Under the pieces are notes generated by a model that worked only from the letters and a program-made list of their open reading frames with translations, searched no databases and was not told the origin of the DNA. A stretch of DNA of 64,000 nt, from positions 1 to 64,000 of the forward strand of contig CATLOT010000012.1 in NCBI GenBank assembly GCA_950054155.1, written 5' to 3'. Position numbers and translations under genes: made by a program. Below, piece by piece: positions 24,790 through 33,975 of this stretch. This DNA comes from an uncultured Bacteriovoracaceae bacterium (GTDB taxonomy: Bacteria > Bdellovibrionota > Bacteriovoracia > Bacteriovoracales > Bacteriovoracaceae). How positions within the stretch are numbered: position 1 is the first letter of the stretch; every line of letters begins with the position of its first letter.

Positions 24790-27735
24790 ATGAAATGGTG
24801 GACCCTCTTTTTACTCGTAATTCTTTGCTCGAACTCACAAGCTCAGACGGCTACGCCTAGTGCTTCCCAGCCGAGCGCACCTGTCGTTGACTTTGATGAC
24901 GATAAGCCAATACTGTACCTCTCGGATTTTAGCTTGCTTGTGAATAAAGGAGGGAACAGCGAACTCTCTGATGACGCGAAAAAATTAATAACTGCTGTGG
25001 CGAAGAGTGGTCAATTCAATCTTGTCTTCTACAGTGGTTATGGATCTAATACAGGTTTAGAAGAAAAAGTTCGTAAGCATCTAAAGACAATTGATGCAGA
25101 AAACTCCTCTATGTTTTACAATTCAGCATCGTCTCAAATTAAAAATAAAATGAGCAATCTCTATGGTGGACCGACAAGTTATAATCTTGAAATGGGGCCA
25201 AATGGAATTAGAAATGACTTTTATGCGATAGTTGATAAGTTTCATGCAAGTAAGGGTGATGCGAATAGTTTTGGATATGGTGGGAATGATCCTTTAAGGG
25301 GCGTGCCAGAGTCACAAAAAATGTTACTTGATTTAGGTGAAGCTGTCTTTAACGAGAATTTTTCATTCAAAGATCTATCCCCTAAATTGAATTATAATAA
25401 TACACCAGTTACATGCGAATTTGAGAAAGGTAGCAATACGAAAATCATCCTTGATGTGACAATTTGCTTAAGGGATCTTGAAACAGAATATCGTTGGATA
25501 AATGAGAAGAAAAAGGTCTGTGGACTTTATGAACCTAAAAAAGAAAAGGCTGTTAAAAGTGTTGATTATCTCCACTGTGAGCCTCTCTATGTTCAGGAGT
25601 TTGAAGAATACAGAGGGTTAAAAATTGGTGAGGTCTGTAATGATGCTAGGGATTGTTTAGGTCGATTCATGAATGATGAGGCCATTGACCTTGTCGACGA
25701 TTTTGAAAAAATCCTGATCCATGAAAGGGTTCAGGAGCAGCGCCGTAAGGTATATGACTCTGAATCATATGCTTATCAAAATGATATTAATGATATCGTG
25801 AAAGATATTAGAGAATTTAAAAACTCCTGTGAAGATAGGTATTTAGAAAAGTGGGTGAGTGAATTCTTTGCTAAAAACCCGGGTGACGAAGAAAAGTTTA
25901 AAGATCTGCTTCTTGAGACAAAGAATACTTATATAGAAAATTTAGCACCTTTCTTTTCATCTGAAGAAATCAAAGAAATTATTGAGGATGGAAATAGGAA
26001 CTTTACAAAATGTATACAGCAAGAATCTGAACGCCATTCTCGCTATGGGGCGAATTTAGACTTTGATAATATTCTAAAAAGCTGTAGTTATTCACGAATG
26101 GCAGCCGCTTTAAAGGCCCATAAGGACAAGTTAAGTGCAACTGATAAGGATCCTAATCAGTTCAGACAGTATGTAAATGAGAAACTCAACGGGATTTGTC
26201 CCTATAAAGATGACAGTTACTCTTATAATGATTCCTATAATATCCCACGATTTGACCAGAGTTTTGATGCTAAAAGGTGCTTTAAGGCGGTTTCAGATTA
26301 TCGTGAAAAATTTGATGACCTGATGAAGTATGGTGATGACATCAAGTTAGCGCTCAATCCAGTCCGTGACTTCGGTGGAGATGAAAGAGTATTCACCGAA
26401 GCTTTCCATAAGTATAAAGAAGAATGTGGCAGTGACGATGAAGAGAAGTGTCTTGATGAAGCAAAGAGAAAGGCTCAGGCTGAGACGGTCTACCTTTCTC
26501 TCTCGCAAAGTGGCATAGATTATAAAAGTGAGGAAGCAGATTTTCGAAGAACGCCTAAGGCGCGAAATACATTTATTGAATCTGCTTCACAGGATGATGA
26601 ACTTTGGAGTTGCTTGGAGTCCAAAGGAAGACATGAAGAGTGTATGGAAAAAGCGAATTCTCACTTTGTAAGAGAGCGCGAAGGTATACTCGGACGCAGT
26701 AAGGCCGTAATTGCTGAGGATGCGTTATATGATGATCTTGAAGGGCTTGTTAAAGAATTAGATAGAGAAATTAGTGTATTTCATTGGGGTTCTGATGAAC
26801 TGAGTGGCTTTAACGCAGAAGAGCCTGTACCCCTTAATTCTTTGAGAGGGTATTCTTATCTAAGGTTACGTGAGCATATGTTTCACACGGGTCCAATGCT
26901 TGATAGGCGTGTTGCTGATCCTGGAAATGGGACTATGGCCGGAAGAGGGCTTTATGCTGCCGCCGATCCGAATTCAACATCGAGTTACGGAGAGACACTT
27001 TTTGAAATTAAGATTCCAGAAGGTTCAAAATTTCTCGACTTAAGGGAAAAACGTACTCAAGGTAAAATTCCTCTGTCACGTGATACATTAAGAAAATTAA
27101 CGGAAGCAGGCTGTGAAATTGATGCCCGTTACATTGACGAATACGAGCGAAGCGAAAGTAATGCCATCCGAAATGATGCAGATCTTAGCCGAGAAGAGCA
27201 AAATGCTAAGCGATCAGATCTTCAAGAAGAAGTTAATAGAAGTAGAGAGAGTTCTCGGTTTCTGGTGAGTGACTATTATGATTCTAATTACGTCATGGTC
27301 GAGAAAGCGGTATTTGAAAAGTTCAGAGAATGTAATACGGCATTTTCGCGTGTCGTGGATCGATTAGACCTCAACTTTCTTGCCTATGACTATGGTACTG
27401 AAAAACCGGAGTTTTGTGATAATGTCTATGACCAAACAGCAGCGTTTGTCATGATTGATACAAATATCCGAGGTCATACAAGACAATACAATCGTAAAGC
27501 TATCGCTGATGCAATAGAAGCCTTTGAAGAAAAAGGCACACCGATACCTCAAGATATTAAACGAATACTCCAGATCGGTAATTACGCTCTTGGCGATAGT
27601 TACAGTGATACCAACGAAAAGGTAAATGGAGACACAAGTGATAGTGAGATTATTTCTTACTGGAAGGATAGAATTTTTCAATGTAACGCCCTAAATGAAA
27701 GTGATCGTGTAGAATCAGCACAGGGACGTTACTGA
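24790..27735 (+). CDS. Large secreted protein with ADP-ribosyltransferase-like segment
   Basis: A 981-residue exported protein; signal peptide cleavage after SQAQ. The first 600 residues are acidic, helical and rich in paired cysteines. Near 660-760 the sequence resembles the ART fold: 'VFHWGS' (compare xYHGTS), about 50 residues, 'GRGLYAAADPNSTSSYGE' (compare GxGIYFAxxxSxSxxY of PARP-like ARTs), then 'LFEIKIPEGSKFLDLR'. ARTs transfer ADP-ribose from NAD+ to proteins, nucleic acids or small molecules; the triad here would be His (near 662), Tyr and a glutamate not clearly placed. Its TGA overlaps the ATG of the Fic gene by one base (TGATG), so the two are translationally coupled. The pairing with another nucleotide-modifying enzyme supports an effector role. 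Start AAGGGAGCC-ATG is strong. Confidence 0.62.
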   Translation: MKWWTLFLLVILCSNSQAQTATPSASQPSAPVVDFDDDKPILYLSDFSLLVNKGGNSELSDDAKKLITAVAKSGQFNLVFYSGYGSNTGLEEKVRKHLKTIDAENSSMFYNSASSQIKNKMSNLYGGPTSYNLEMGPNGIRNDFYAIVDKFHASKGDANSFGYGGNDPLRGVPESQKMLLDLGEAVFNENFSFKDLSPKLNYNNTPVTCEFEKGSNTKIILDVTICLRDLETEYRWINEKKKVCGLYEPKKEKAVKSVDYLHCEPLYVQEFEEYRGLKIGEVCNDARDCLGRFMNDEAIDLVDDFEKILIHERVQEQRRKVYDSESYAYQNDINDIVKDIREFKNSCEDRYLEKWVSEFFAKNPGDEEKFKDLLLETKNTYIENLAPFFSSEEIKEIIEDGNRNFTKCIQQESERHSRYGANLDFDNILKSCSYSRMAAALKAHKDKLSATDKDPNQFRQYVNEKLNGICPYKDDSYSYNDSYNIPRFDQSFDAKRCFKAVSDYREKFDDLMKYGDDIKLALNPVRDFGGDERVFTEAFHKYKEECGSDDEEKCLDEAKRKAQAETVYLSLSQSGIDYKSEEADFRRTPKARNTFIESASQDDELWSCLESKGRHEECMEKANSHFVREREGILGRSKAVIAEDALYDDLEGLVKELDREISVFHWGSDELSGFNAEEPVPLNSLRGYSYLRLREHMFHTGPMLDRRVADPGNGTMAGRGLYAAADPNSTSSYGETLFEIKIPEGSKFLDLREKRTQGKIPLSRDTLRKLTEAGCEIDARYIDEYERSESNAIRNDADLSREEQNAKRSDLQEEVNRSRESSRFLVSDYYDSNYVMVEKAVFEKFRECNTAFSRVVDRLDLNFLAYDYGTEKPEFCDNVYDQTAAFVMIDTNIRGHTRQYNRKAIADAIEAFEEKGTPIPQDIKRILQIGNYALGDSYSDTNEKVNGDTSDSEIISYWKDRIFQCNALNESDRVESAQGRY

Positions 27736-28907
27736 TGAAAAAGCTTCTTTTCTTAGCTTTTTTATGCTCTCACCAAGTCTTTTCCTGTAGTGACTTCTTG
27801 AGAAAATATCCTGAAGAATGTCAAATGAGTGATCAGTACCAATCACTTCATAAAGAGATGTATGACACACATGGAGTGAATGTTGAATTTCTAACTGGTT
27901 ATCGTTCTCGGCGTCTTATCGATAAAAAAGTGTGGGAAGAGGAGCAGGATAGGATTAGGTGCCGGCCAGAAAAGGCTTATTTACCAGACCCTGATGTGTG
28001 GGTTAACTGGGAGAAAGGGGCAAGCTTTCTCAGTAATAAGCTACTTGATGAAAGACTTAAGAATGAAACCATTTCAATTGACCGTGACTTTATAAAGGAT
28101 ATTAATATTCAGAGTGTGAATATCGATATTATGGGGCTCATGGCGACCAAGGTTAAAGGAGCGGCTCCCGGCCGGATTCGTCAAAATTTTCATGAGATTC
28201 CAGGATTTACTTACAACTGTGTGAGCGGGGCAGTCACTTCTGAGCATATTGAGAATGTTAGTAATGATTATGATCTCTTGGATGACAATGGAAAACCTTT
28301 GGTTTCTGTCATAGGACACACCTGTCCCGACTCTGATTATCAACAGGGTGTTTTAAAATACACAGCGACTGCAAATGTAGATAGTGAACTTAAGAAACTA
28401 CTTTCTTTTATCAAAGTTAATTTAGAGCTTTATCGAAGAGGGGAAAATAGAGCAGATTATGGTCCTCTAAAGTTCATTGCTGATGTACAGAGGTGGTTTG
28501 TTGCCATCCATCCTTTTGGAGATGGGAATGGACGAACGAGTCGATTCCTACAAGATTATTTACTTGCAAAGTTTGGACTCCCTTATGCCCCAAGTGGCAA
28601 CTTACAAAACGATGTCTTAATGAGAAAAGAATCTTATCAAGACCTTTTTGCAAATGAAATGAGGCAAACAATGGATGAAATTAAAGGCTGCAAAAAAGAG
28701 ATTGGTGACAATGGATTAGATGATCTCGAAAACTTAAGTTGTAATTGCAGGCCTATGTATTTTGATGAAAGACCTTATCCCAAGAGTGTGCGTCTCGCAA
28801 AAGACCCCTGTCAAAGTGAGGAGCTTAGCGGCAGCACTCGTTTACTCCAGGATAATGAAGAGTTTATGTTTAATATTATGTTCGCCCTAGAGAATGACTC
28901 TTTTTAA
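27735..28907 (+). CDS. Secreted Fic-domain protein (putative AMPylase)
   Basis: A 390-residue protein with a signal peptide (MKKLLFLAFLCSHQVFS) and a Fic domain. 'GAAPGRIRQNFHEIPGFTY' corresponds to the flap-side PGxxR segment. 'WFVAIHPFGDGNGRTSRFLQ' contains the full HPFxDGNGRxxR catalytic motif (H259 to R270). With a complete motif, Fic enzymes transfer AMP (or another phosphate-containing group) to hydroxyls of target proteins. I see no obvious (S/T)xxxE(G/N) autoinhibitory helix, so control may be by export or an unlinked factor. Cysteines on both sides suggest disulfides and an extracytoplasmic destination, where ATP is absent unless delivered into another cell. It is coupled to the upstream ART-like gene and convergent with the 29242 gene (4-bp overlap). 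Confidence 0.88.
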   Translation: MKKLLFLAFLCSHQVFSCSDFLRKYPEECQMSDQYQSLHKEMYDTHGVNVEFLTGYRSRRLIDKKVWEEEQDRIRCRPEKAYLPDPDVWVNWEKGASFLSNKLLDERLKNETISIDRDFIKDINIQSVNIDIMGLMATKVKGAAPGRIRQNFHEIPGFTYNCVSGAVTSEHIENVSNDYDLLDDNGKPLVSVIGHTCPDSDYQQGVLKYTATANVDSELKKLLSFIKVNLELYRRGENRADYGPLKFIADVQRWFVAIHPFGDGNGRTSRFLQDYLLAKFGLPYAPSGNLQNDVLMRKESYQDLFANEMRQTMDEIKGCKKEIGDNGLDDLENLSCNCRPMYFDERPYPKSVRLAKDPCQSEELSGSTRLLQDNEEFMFNIMFALENDSF

Positions 28908-29242
28908 GAACCTGAAATGACTTCCAGAGCATGGCTTAGGTCACTCTTAACTTGAGGATCCTTTTCAGCATCCTTTAAAATATTAAGATAATATGTAGCA
29001 AAGTCTCTTTCTTCTTCAGTAAGTGCGAGTTCCTCGCCGGCAAGAAGTCTATCAACACAACCGAATACCTGTGCTTGTTTTACTTTTCTCTTCATTGATA
29101 AAATTTCTTCCTTAAATCCGTCCTGTAGATGGGTTAAGGCTTGGAGCTTATCCTTTTCTTGTTCTAGGTTTAGGCTTCCACACTCATTAGCAAAAGAGGC
29201 GAAAGCAAATAGGGAGCAAAGTAGTAAGGTTAGTTTTTTCAT
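28904..29242 (-). CDS. Small secreted helical hypothetical protein
   Basis: A 112-residue protein with a signal peptide (cleavage after ASFA). The mature part has two cysteines (in 'NECGS' and 'FGCVD') and is mostly charged helix. No family recognised. Its stop overlaps the stop of the Fic gene by 4 bp (convergent). A periplasmic immunity or chaperone function for the neighbouring secreted enzymes is conceivable from position alone, but it is on the opposite strand and there is no direct support. Confidence 0.7.
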   Translation of the reverse strand: MKKLTLLLCSLFAFASFANECGSLNLEQEKDKLQALTHLQDGFKEEILSMKRKVKQAQVFGCVDRLLAGEELALTEEERDFATYYLNILKDAEKDPQVKSDLSHALEVISGS

Positions 29243-29412
29243 ATATGAATTATTCCACGATAACTCTTTGGGAGAAGGCCTATGGAGGGAAAATTACAGA
29301 GGGTGTTATTAATTTTTACACTTCATATTCCATTAAAAACAGCTATTTATGCGATTGTTAAATAAAGATTAGTGATATATGATTTTCTCATGTACCACCA
29401 TATGGAAAGCTT

Positions 29413-30738
29413 ATGAGAAGTAAAACGGAAGACCTTTTTCAAGATCAAAGTCTTTATCGAATGAGCCTGAATGAGATCCGTTCAGAAAAACTGTCCCTCG
29501 TTTTACTCTATTTTACATTTATTACTGGTGTTGTTTTTCTCATTAGTGATTACCAAAGTTCAGGTTTTTTAAGTACACAATTTTTAACTCAATTTGTAAG
29601 TGTCTCGATCTATTCGATCTGGTTTCTTTTCGATCAGGTTTTTTTTAGAAATAAGGTTAAGGGAAAACATAGAATTTACTTTCTTATCTTTATGGCCTTA
29701 GTGCATCTACCTAACCGTTATCTTGTCTTTGATAGTGTGTTCTCACCACCACTTCTTTGGTACCTGATCGTTCCCTGCTTAAGTACTTATTTTCTTAACG
29801 GTCGATTTGCTACTGGTATTCAAGCTTTTATTTTTTTTCAGGTCTTTTGTTTGGTCATTATCATTAAAACAGAAAGCTACGACCCTTTTGTGATGAAGGA
29901 GTTTTCATCCCTCGAAATTAACGGACTATTTGGCTGGTTCTTCCTTTCCTTCATCTTCGTTTTCTTTTTTAATAAAATTGAAAGCTATCGGATAAAATAC
30001 GAGAAGATGCTCATAAGGAGAATTCAAGAAGATGTGAATACCGCAAGGCTCAGTTCTCTTGGAGAAATGGCAGGAAGTATTGCTCATGAAATCAATAATC
30101 CTCTGCAAGTAATCAAAGGGAACTTAGAAATTATTTCAAGACTTACAGATAAAGAGAACCTCGATGAAAGAGAAACAGGTCGATTACAAAAGTCTCTCCT
30201 TCAAAGTAAAAAGACAGTAGATCGAATCAGCTATATGACAAGCACGATGCTTACACTAGGCAAGAGAAATGGTGAGGAGGAACAGCCTATAACCAATTTT
30301 GAAGATTCTTTCGAAACTGCATGGACATTTGTTGAGTCTAAGCTTGAAGAATATAATATTTCCTTTGCAGTTGATAAGAATCTCCTTCATCTGAAGGTGA
30401 GGGCCCATCCAACAAAATTAGGGCAAGTTCTTATCAACCTATTTAGTAATTCAATTTATGCAACTCAAGTTCTAGGGGAGAGACGAATTTGGATAGAAGG
30501 GGAACAAAAAAAGGATAGATTATACCTTTATTTTCGAGACAGCGGAAAAGGCATTGAAGATTCGATTGCTGATAGAATGTTTCAACCTTTCTTTTCTACC
30601 AAGCCTGATGGTTATGGCACCGGTTTTGGCCTGGCCATTTGTCGAACTCTACTCCTCTCAATGGGAGGCGATATCAAATACGTAAGAGATGATAGCAATA
30701 CCTGCTTCTGCTTAGAGATCCCTTTGGGATCAGTTTGA
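29413..30738 (+). CDS. Membrane sensor histidine kinase
   Basis: A 441-residue kinase. Residues 25-195 form about six membrane helices with no periplasmic sensor domain. The dimerisation helix follows with the H-box 'SLGEMAGSIAHEINNPLQVI' (phospho-accepting His225). The ATPase domain shows the N-box 'LINLFSNSIYATQ', G1 'FRDSGKGIED', F-box 'MFQPFFSTKPDG' and G2 'GTGFGLAICRTLL'. It autophosphorylates and passes phosphate to a response regulator; none is encoded nearby, so it is an orphan. The 7TM-like membrane sensor suggests it senses membrane state or a lipophilic ligand. Its stop overlaps the convergent alpha/beta hydrolase gene by 9 bp. Confidence 0.92.
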   Translation: MRSKTEDLFQDQSLYRMSLNEIRSEKLSLVLLYFTFITGVVFLISDYQSSGFLSTQFLTQFVSVSIYSIWFLFDQVFFRNKVKGKHRIYFLIFMALVHLPNRYLVFDSVFSPPLLWYLIVPCLSTYFLNGRFATGIQAFIFFQVFCLVIIIKTESYDPFVMKEFSSLEINGLFGWFFLSFIFVFFFNKIESYRIKYEKMLIRRIQEDVNTARLSSLGEMAGSIAHEINNPLQVIKGNLEIISRLTDKENLDERETGRLQKSLLQSKKTVDRISYMTSTMLTLGKRNGEEEQPITNFEDSFETAWTFVESKLEEYNISFAVDKNLLHLKVRAHPTKLGQVLINLFSNSIYATQVLGERRIWIEGEQKKDRLYLYFRDSGKGIEDSIADRMFQPFFSTKPDGYGTGFGLAICRTLLLSMGGDIKYVRDDSNTCFCLEIPLGSV

Positions 30739-31986
30739 GAGAAATTTGTCTACACTCTCAATTCCTTCATTTCGGTAAATATCACTTTCTTTGTAAATCT
30801 CATGAAAGGACCCCTTGAGCTCTTTAAACGTACAGAGCTTTTTGGAGTGGCTATTGTGACGGTTGATTTTTTTGCAGTATTTAATATGACGAGAGAGGTC
30901 TGATCCGCCATCTCTTAAGGGTTTGTATGCACGATGATCATTTGATCCAGTGAGAATGAGTAGCGGAACATTAGGAAACCCTTTGATAAATTTCCTCGAT
31001 CTCATTTTTAAAAGGAATTTAGTCGCAGTATAGGTCCAGCTGAATGTTGTTCCGCCTAGTGCTGGACTGATCCAATTTTCACCTTGGTAGGCTTCATTTA
31101 TAAGTGCACTCCAATCGTGGGTATCCCAAATATAGGTCTTGAGATCATAGCGGTTCTTAGAGTGAGTCATGAACTTTTCTTGATCGCGGACATTGTCTTC
31201 ATAAACGAATTGGCGACTTCCTGGAGTGTACGTTCCGAAAGAATCGTTTCGAGCAAAATCATTACACTTGCCTTGAACTTTACAGGCTAATGTTGCTTGA
31301 GCAATGACTCCGGCTTCAGAATAAATAGCATTGTTGAGAACAGTGGGCTCCTTATCAATATAGCTTAAATAATTAACTCTAATTTGTGCTCCTAGGATGG
31401 CAGCTTTTTTATATGGCACTTTGCCTTTAACTGTACCAAGGTAACCAAGCCAAATGGCTCCACCCATAGAATTTGAGGTGTAATAGAGGTTATCTGTAGC
31501 GCTAAAGCCCATTGTTTTTAATTCTTTTTGAATCGCGATCGTTGCTGAGTTGAGATCAGAAGAATAATCCAAAAAGTTTACGACGTGGCCTTTGTAGGTG
31601 TTTTCTAAGAGGCGAGGAGAGAATCCTTGGCCGCGGTGGTCAATAACATAGACAGGCGAATAACCTCGTTTGATAAAATCAATGGCCGTTTCATAGTATT
31701 CTACAGAGGCTTCAGTTCTTCCTGGGCCAATAACGAGTGCTCCTTTTTTTCCTATTGAGCAGCCAAATTTTGAATACCGTAAATGATACTTTTTCCCTTG
31801 TGATTGAAAGGCATAAAAAGGAGTCTTTACAGATTTGAGTTCCCAAAAATCTTGATTAGGATTCCCATCACACTTCTTACCATTTTGGAGGTAATCGACG
31901 ATTTCAGAATAAGCGTATTTTTCTTCTAGTGCTTGAGAACTAAAGGAAAGTGCAAGTAGGCATAAAGCCAAAGAAATACGACTCAT
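30730..31986 (-). CDS. Secreted alpha/beta hydrolase, lysophospholipase-like
   Basis: A 418-residue protein with a signal peptide (cleavage after SSQA). The alpha/beta-hydrolase core shows an oxyanion strand 'GALVIGPGRTEASVEYYE', then 'VYVIDHRGQGFSPR', the nucleophile elbow 'NLYYTSNSMGGAIWLGY' (SxSMGG, serine), 'PLLILTGSNDHRA' with the acid, and 'GSFHEIYKESD' with the histidine. The 'DHRGQGxSxR' motif is typical of PldB-type lysophospholipases or monoacylglycerol lipases. It would act in the periplasm or outside the cell on lipids. The leader between 31987 and 32069 can base-pair over the AAGGAG ribosome site. It follows the catalase-like lipoprotein on the same strand after 83 nt. Confidence 0.85.
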   Translation of the reverse strand: MSRISLALCLLALSFSSQALEEKYAYSEIVDYLQNGKKCDGNPNQDFWELKSVKTPFYAFQSQGKKYHLRYSKFGCSIGKKGALVIGPGRTEASVEYYETAIDFIKRGYSPVYVIDHRGQGFSPRLLENTYKGHVVNFLDYSSDLNSATIAIQKELKTMGFSATDNLYYTSNSMGGAIWLGYLGTVKGKVPYKKAAILGAQIRVNYLSYIDKEPTVLNNAIYSEAGVIAQATLACKVQGKCNDFARNDSFGTYTPGSRQFVYEDNVRDQEKFMTHSKNRYDLKTYIWDTHDWSALINEAYQGENWISPALGGTTFSWTYTATKFLLKMRSRKFIKGFPNVPLLILTGSNDHRAYKPLRDGGSDLSRHIKYCKKINRHNSHSKKLCTFKELKGSFHEIYKESDIYRNEGIESVDKFLSN

Positions 31987-31990
31987 TAAG

Positions 31991-32055
31991 GGCTCCTTAA
32001 AACATGATTTTATTTACCCTCCTAAGCTAACGTAAAAGAGGGTACTAAAGGAGCC
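31991..32055 (-). promoter_or_regulatory. Leader hairpin masking the ribosome-binding site of the 31986 hydrolase
   Basis: In the minus-strand transcript GGCTCCTT (32055-32048) is complementary to AAGGAGCC (31998-31991), which is the Shine-Dalgarno just before the ATG at 31986. Inside it a second helix pairs TACCCTC (32044-32038) with GAGGGTA (32021-32015). The nested 8-bp and 7-bp helices would close the translation start. No poly-T follows, so it is not an obvious terminator. No known riboswitch matched. Confidence 0.4.
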
Positions 32056-32069
32056 TTTGGGTAAAGATT

Positions 32070-33038
32070 TCAGGGGCGTAATTCGTGGCGGAAAAAGAGA
32101 CCTACATCCCCGAATTCAGAAGATATAAAGGGGCTTGTTGACACGATATCGGCAATAGGAGTGGATTCCGCTACAAATTCTTTAATATTTTCATCTGTAT
32201 AGTTGTCATAATTAAACTGATTATACTTCTCTGGGGCTGCGTAAAGGCGATAAATAACAGTTCCTTCTGGGATAGAGTGAAAGTCCTCTCTGATATCGTG
32301 TTTAGAGCTTGAGAATTTGAGATTTCCCTGGGGAACAAAAAAGATCTGGCGAGGGCTGACTGGATTGGAATATCTCTCACCTTTAGAGTCTATCGATGCG
32401 AGGTGATCGATAAGAATCTCTTCAGGATAATCTGAAACGCGCTTAAATATAGTGTGAACGAGCTTCAAGCCAATGCCATCTCCAATCGGAACAATATTTG
32501 AAAGAGGATTTTCAAAAAAGTTATAATTATCACCTTGGCCATCAAGCTTATAGAGAGCTGAAACGTTGGCACTTGGTTCTTTTGAGCGAAAAATTTTCAA
32601 GGCCAGACCTGGGGCGAACTTTCTCTTCTTTGTGGGTTTGTAGGTGATGGAGAGGCGAAGTAGCGCACAGGGAGCGCCTTTAAAAATTCCGCTATAGGGT
32701 TGGCCTTCAACGGGCACAATTTTGACTTTGGCGATAGATCCTCTGCGATGAAGATATTTCTTCCAACCTTTCGGAGCGACATCTGATTGTCTTGCTTTCT
32801 TCTTTGTTAATTCTTGAACTCCCATTGCCATAAGCTGAAGGGCTCCAAAACTTTTGAATTCTGGCAATTCCTTATGTTTTGAAGAGACAATTTTCTTCCA
32901 TAAAGCTTCTTGTTTTGTGCAGCCATCTAGAGCTTCGTAGCCTTCTGGTAAGTGATAGGTTTTAGCAGAGAGGCAACTTGTGGAGAACAGGCAAAGGCTC
33001 GTAAGGATGCTTAGTTTTAGGCTTTTTGAATAGTTCAT
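32070..33038 (-). CDS. Catalase-like (y4iL-type) lipoprotein
   Basis: A 322-residue lipoprotein: signal peptide with lipobox 'FSTSC'. I chose ATG 33038, preceded by GGAG, over the TTG at 33050. Residues about 95-200 resemble the catalase-related fold: 'GSIAKVKIVPVEGQPYSGIF', 'CALLRLSITY', 'FAPGLALKIFRSKEPSANVS' and 'NYNFFENPLSNIVP'. They follow the catalase order AKV...GxF.G...RxS...PGxAxKxx...NFF. It lacks the length of a true catalase. Related proteins include allene-oxide-synthase-like haem enzymes acting on fatty-acid peroxides. It follows the metallo-beta-lactamase gene by 4-16 nt and precedes the lipase-like gene, so a lipid-processing operon is plausible. Haem binding is not shown. Confidence 0.65.
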   Translation of the reverse strand: MNYSKSLKLSILTSLCLFSTSCLSAKTYHLPEGYEALDGCTKQEALWKKIVSSKHKELPEFKSFGALQLMAMGVQELTKKKARQSDVAPKGWKKYLHRRGSIAKVKIVPVEGQPYSGIFKGAPCALLRLSITYKPTKKRKFAPGLALKIFRSKEPSANVSALYKLDGQGDNYNFFENPLSNIVPIGDGIGLKLVHTIFKRVSDYPEEILIDHLASIDSKGERYSNPVSPRQIFFVPQGNLKFSSSKHDIREDFHSIPEGTVIYRLYAAPEKYNQFNYDNYTDENIKEFVAESTPIADIVSTSPFISSEFGDVGLFFRHELRP

Positions 33039-33054
33039 TACTTTCTCCAATGGA

Positions 33055-33975
33055 TTACTGAATAATTCCTTTATAGGGAGCTATTTTAGTATTAAAGCGA
33101 AGTTGTGTTGTTTTTAGGTATGATTCTACTTTTTTATAACTAAAGAGTGGCATGACTTCCATGGGCTCGTTTAAGGGGCGAAAGAAGTTATCATGATGAA
33201 CAGGTATAATAGCTGTTTTCTGAGTCGCCCCAAGAGTTTTAAGAAATTTGAAGTAGTTTTTAGGTTCATGTCGACCTTGAGCTCCCACGAAGAGGATATC
33301 AAATTCTTTATTAAACTTTACACCCTTGTCAGTATCGCCAGGATGAAAGAGGACACTTTGATTTTCAGTTTCTATTGTATAGGTAAAGCATTTATTAGCG
33401 AGATAGTCATGAGCATTGGACTCATCACTTATTGGAGTAGTCATTTTTCCATGGGCAAATTGATAATCGAAGATAAGAGGGTTGTGATCTCCGTCGTAGG
33501 GTTTGATTGTAAACTTTCCAATTGTGACGGCTTCGCCTTTATTCGCTGAAATAAAGTTCATTTTTTCATTGAGAGTGAAGAAAGGTGTTTCTCTAGGTCC
33601 TATGACAGTAGCATTAGGCCAGATCTTTAAGACGCTAGGAAGGTCTAATATGTGGTCATAGTGTGTGTGGCTTATAAGGATAACTTTATTCTTATGAGGC
33701 TTGAATTGGTCGAGATACTTCTTTGTAAGCTCATAGTTTGTTCCTATTTTACGAGCAAAGAGGACACTCCAAAGAGAAGGCCGATTAAAGAAGGGGTCGG
33801 TAAATATAAGGGTTTCCCCATCAGAAATACTAATGGAGGATGTTCCAAACCAGCCCATCTCAAGGCTATAAGCTTGTTGAGAGAGGCTAGTGATAAAAAT
33901 AGTCCAGAAAAATAAAATTCTGGACCATTTGAAAGAGCTTAGCTTAGTTTCCTTCGCCATTATCCGGATGCTCAT
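33055..33975 (-). CDS. Exported metallo-beta-lactamase-fold hydrolase
   Basis: A 306-residue protein (292-306 depending on the start) with an N-terminal signal or anchor ('WSRILFFWTIFITSLSQQAYS'). The metal motif is 'LISHTHYDHILDL' (HxHxDH), preceded by 'LIFTDPFF'. 'SVLFHPGDTDKG' and 'IIPVHHDNF' supply later metal ligands. It most resembles UlaG/RomA-type (NAPE-PLD-like) MBL hydrolases of the periplasm. Its 5' end overlaps the upstream lipoprotein gene by 17-32 nt, so they are translationally coupled; ATG at 33975 or 33960 is possible. NAPE-PLD-like enzymes act on phospholipids, which would fit the downstream catalase-like and lipase-like genes, but the substrate is inference. Confidence 0.85.
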   Translation of the reverse strand: MSIRIMAKETKLSSFKWSRILFFWTIFITSLSQQAYSLEMGWFGTSSISISDGETLIFTDPFFNRPSLWSVLFARKIGTNYELTKKYLDQFKPHKNKVILISHTHYDHILDLPSVLKIWPNATVIGPRETPFFTLNEKMNFISANKGEAVTIGKFTIKPYDGDHNPLIFDYQFAHGKMTTPISDESNAHDYLANKCFTYTIETENQSVLFHPGDTDKGVKFNKEFDILFVGAQGRHEPKNYFKFLKTLGATQKTAIIPVHHDNFFRPLNEPMEVMPLFSYKKVESYLKTTQLRFNTKIAPYKGIIQ

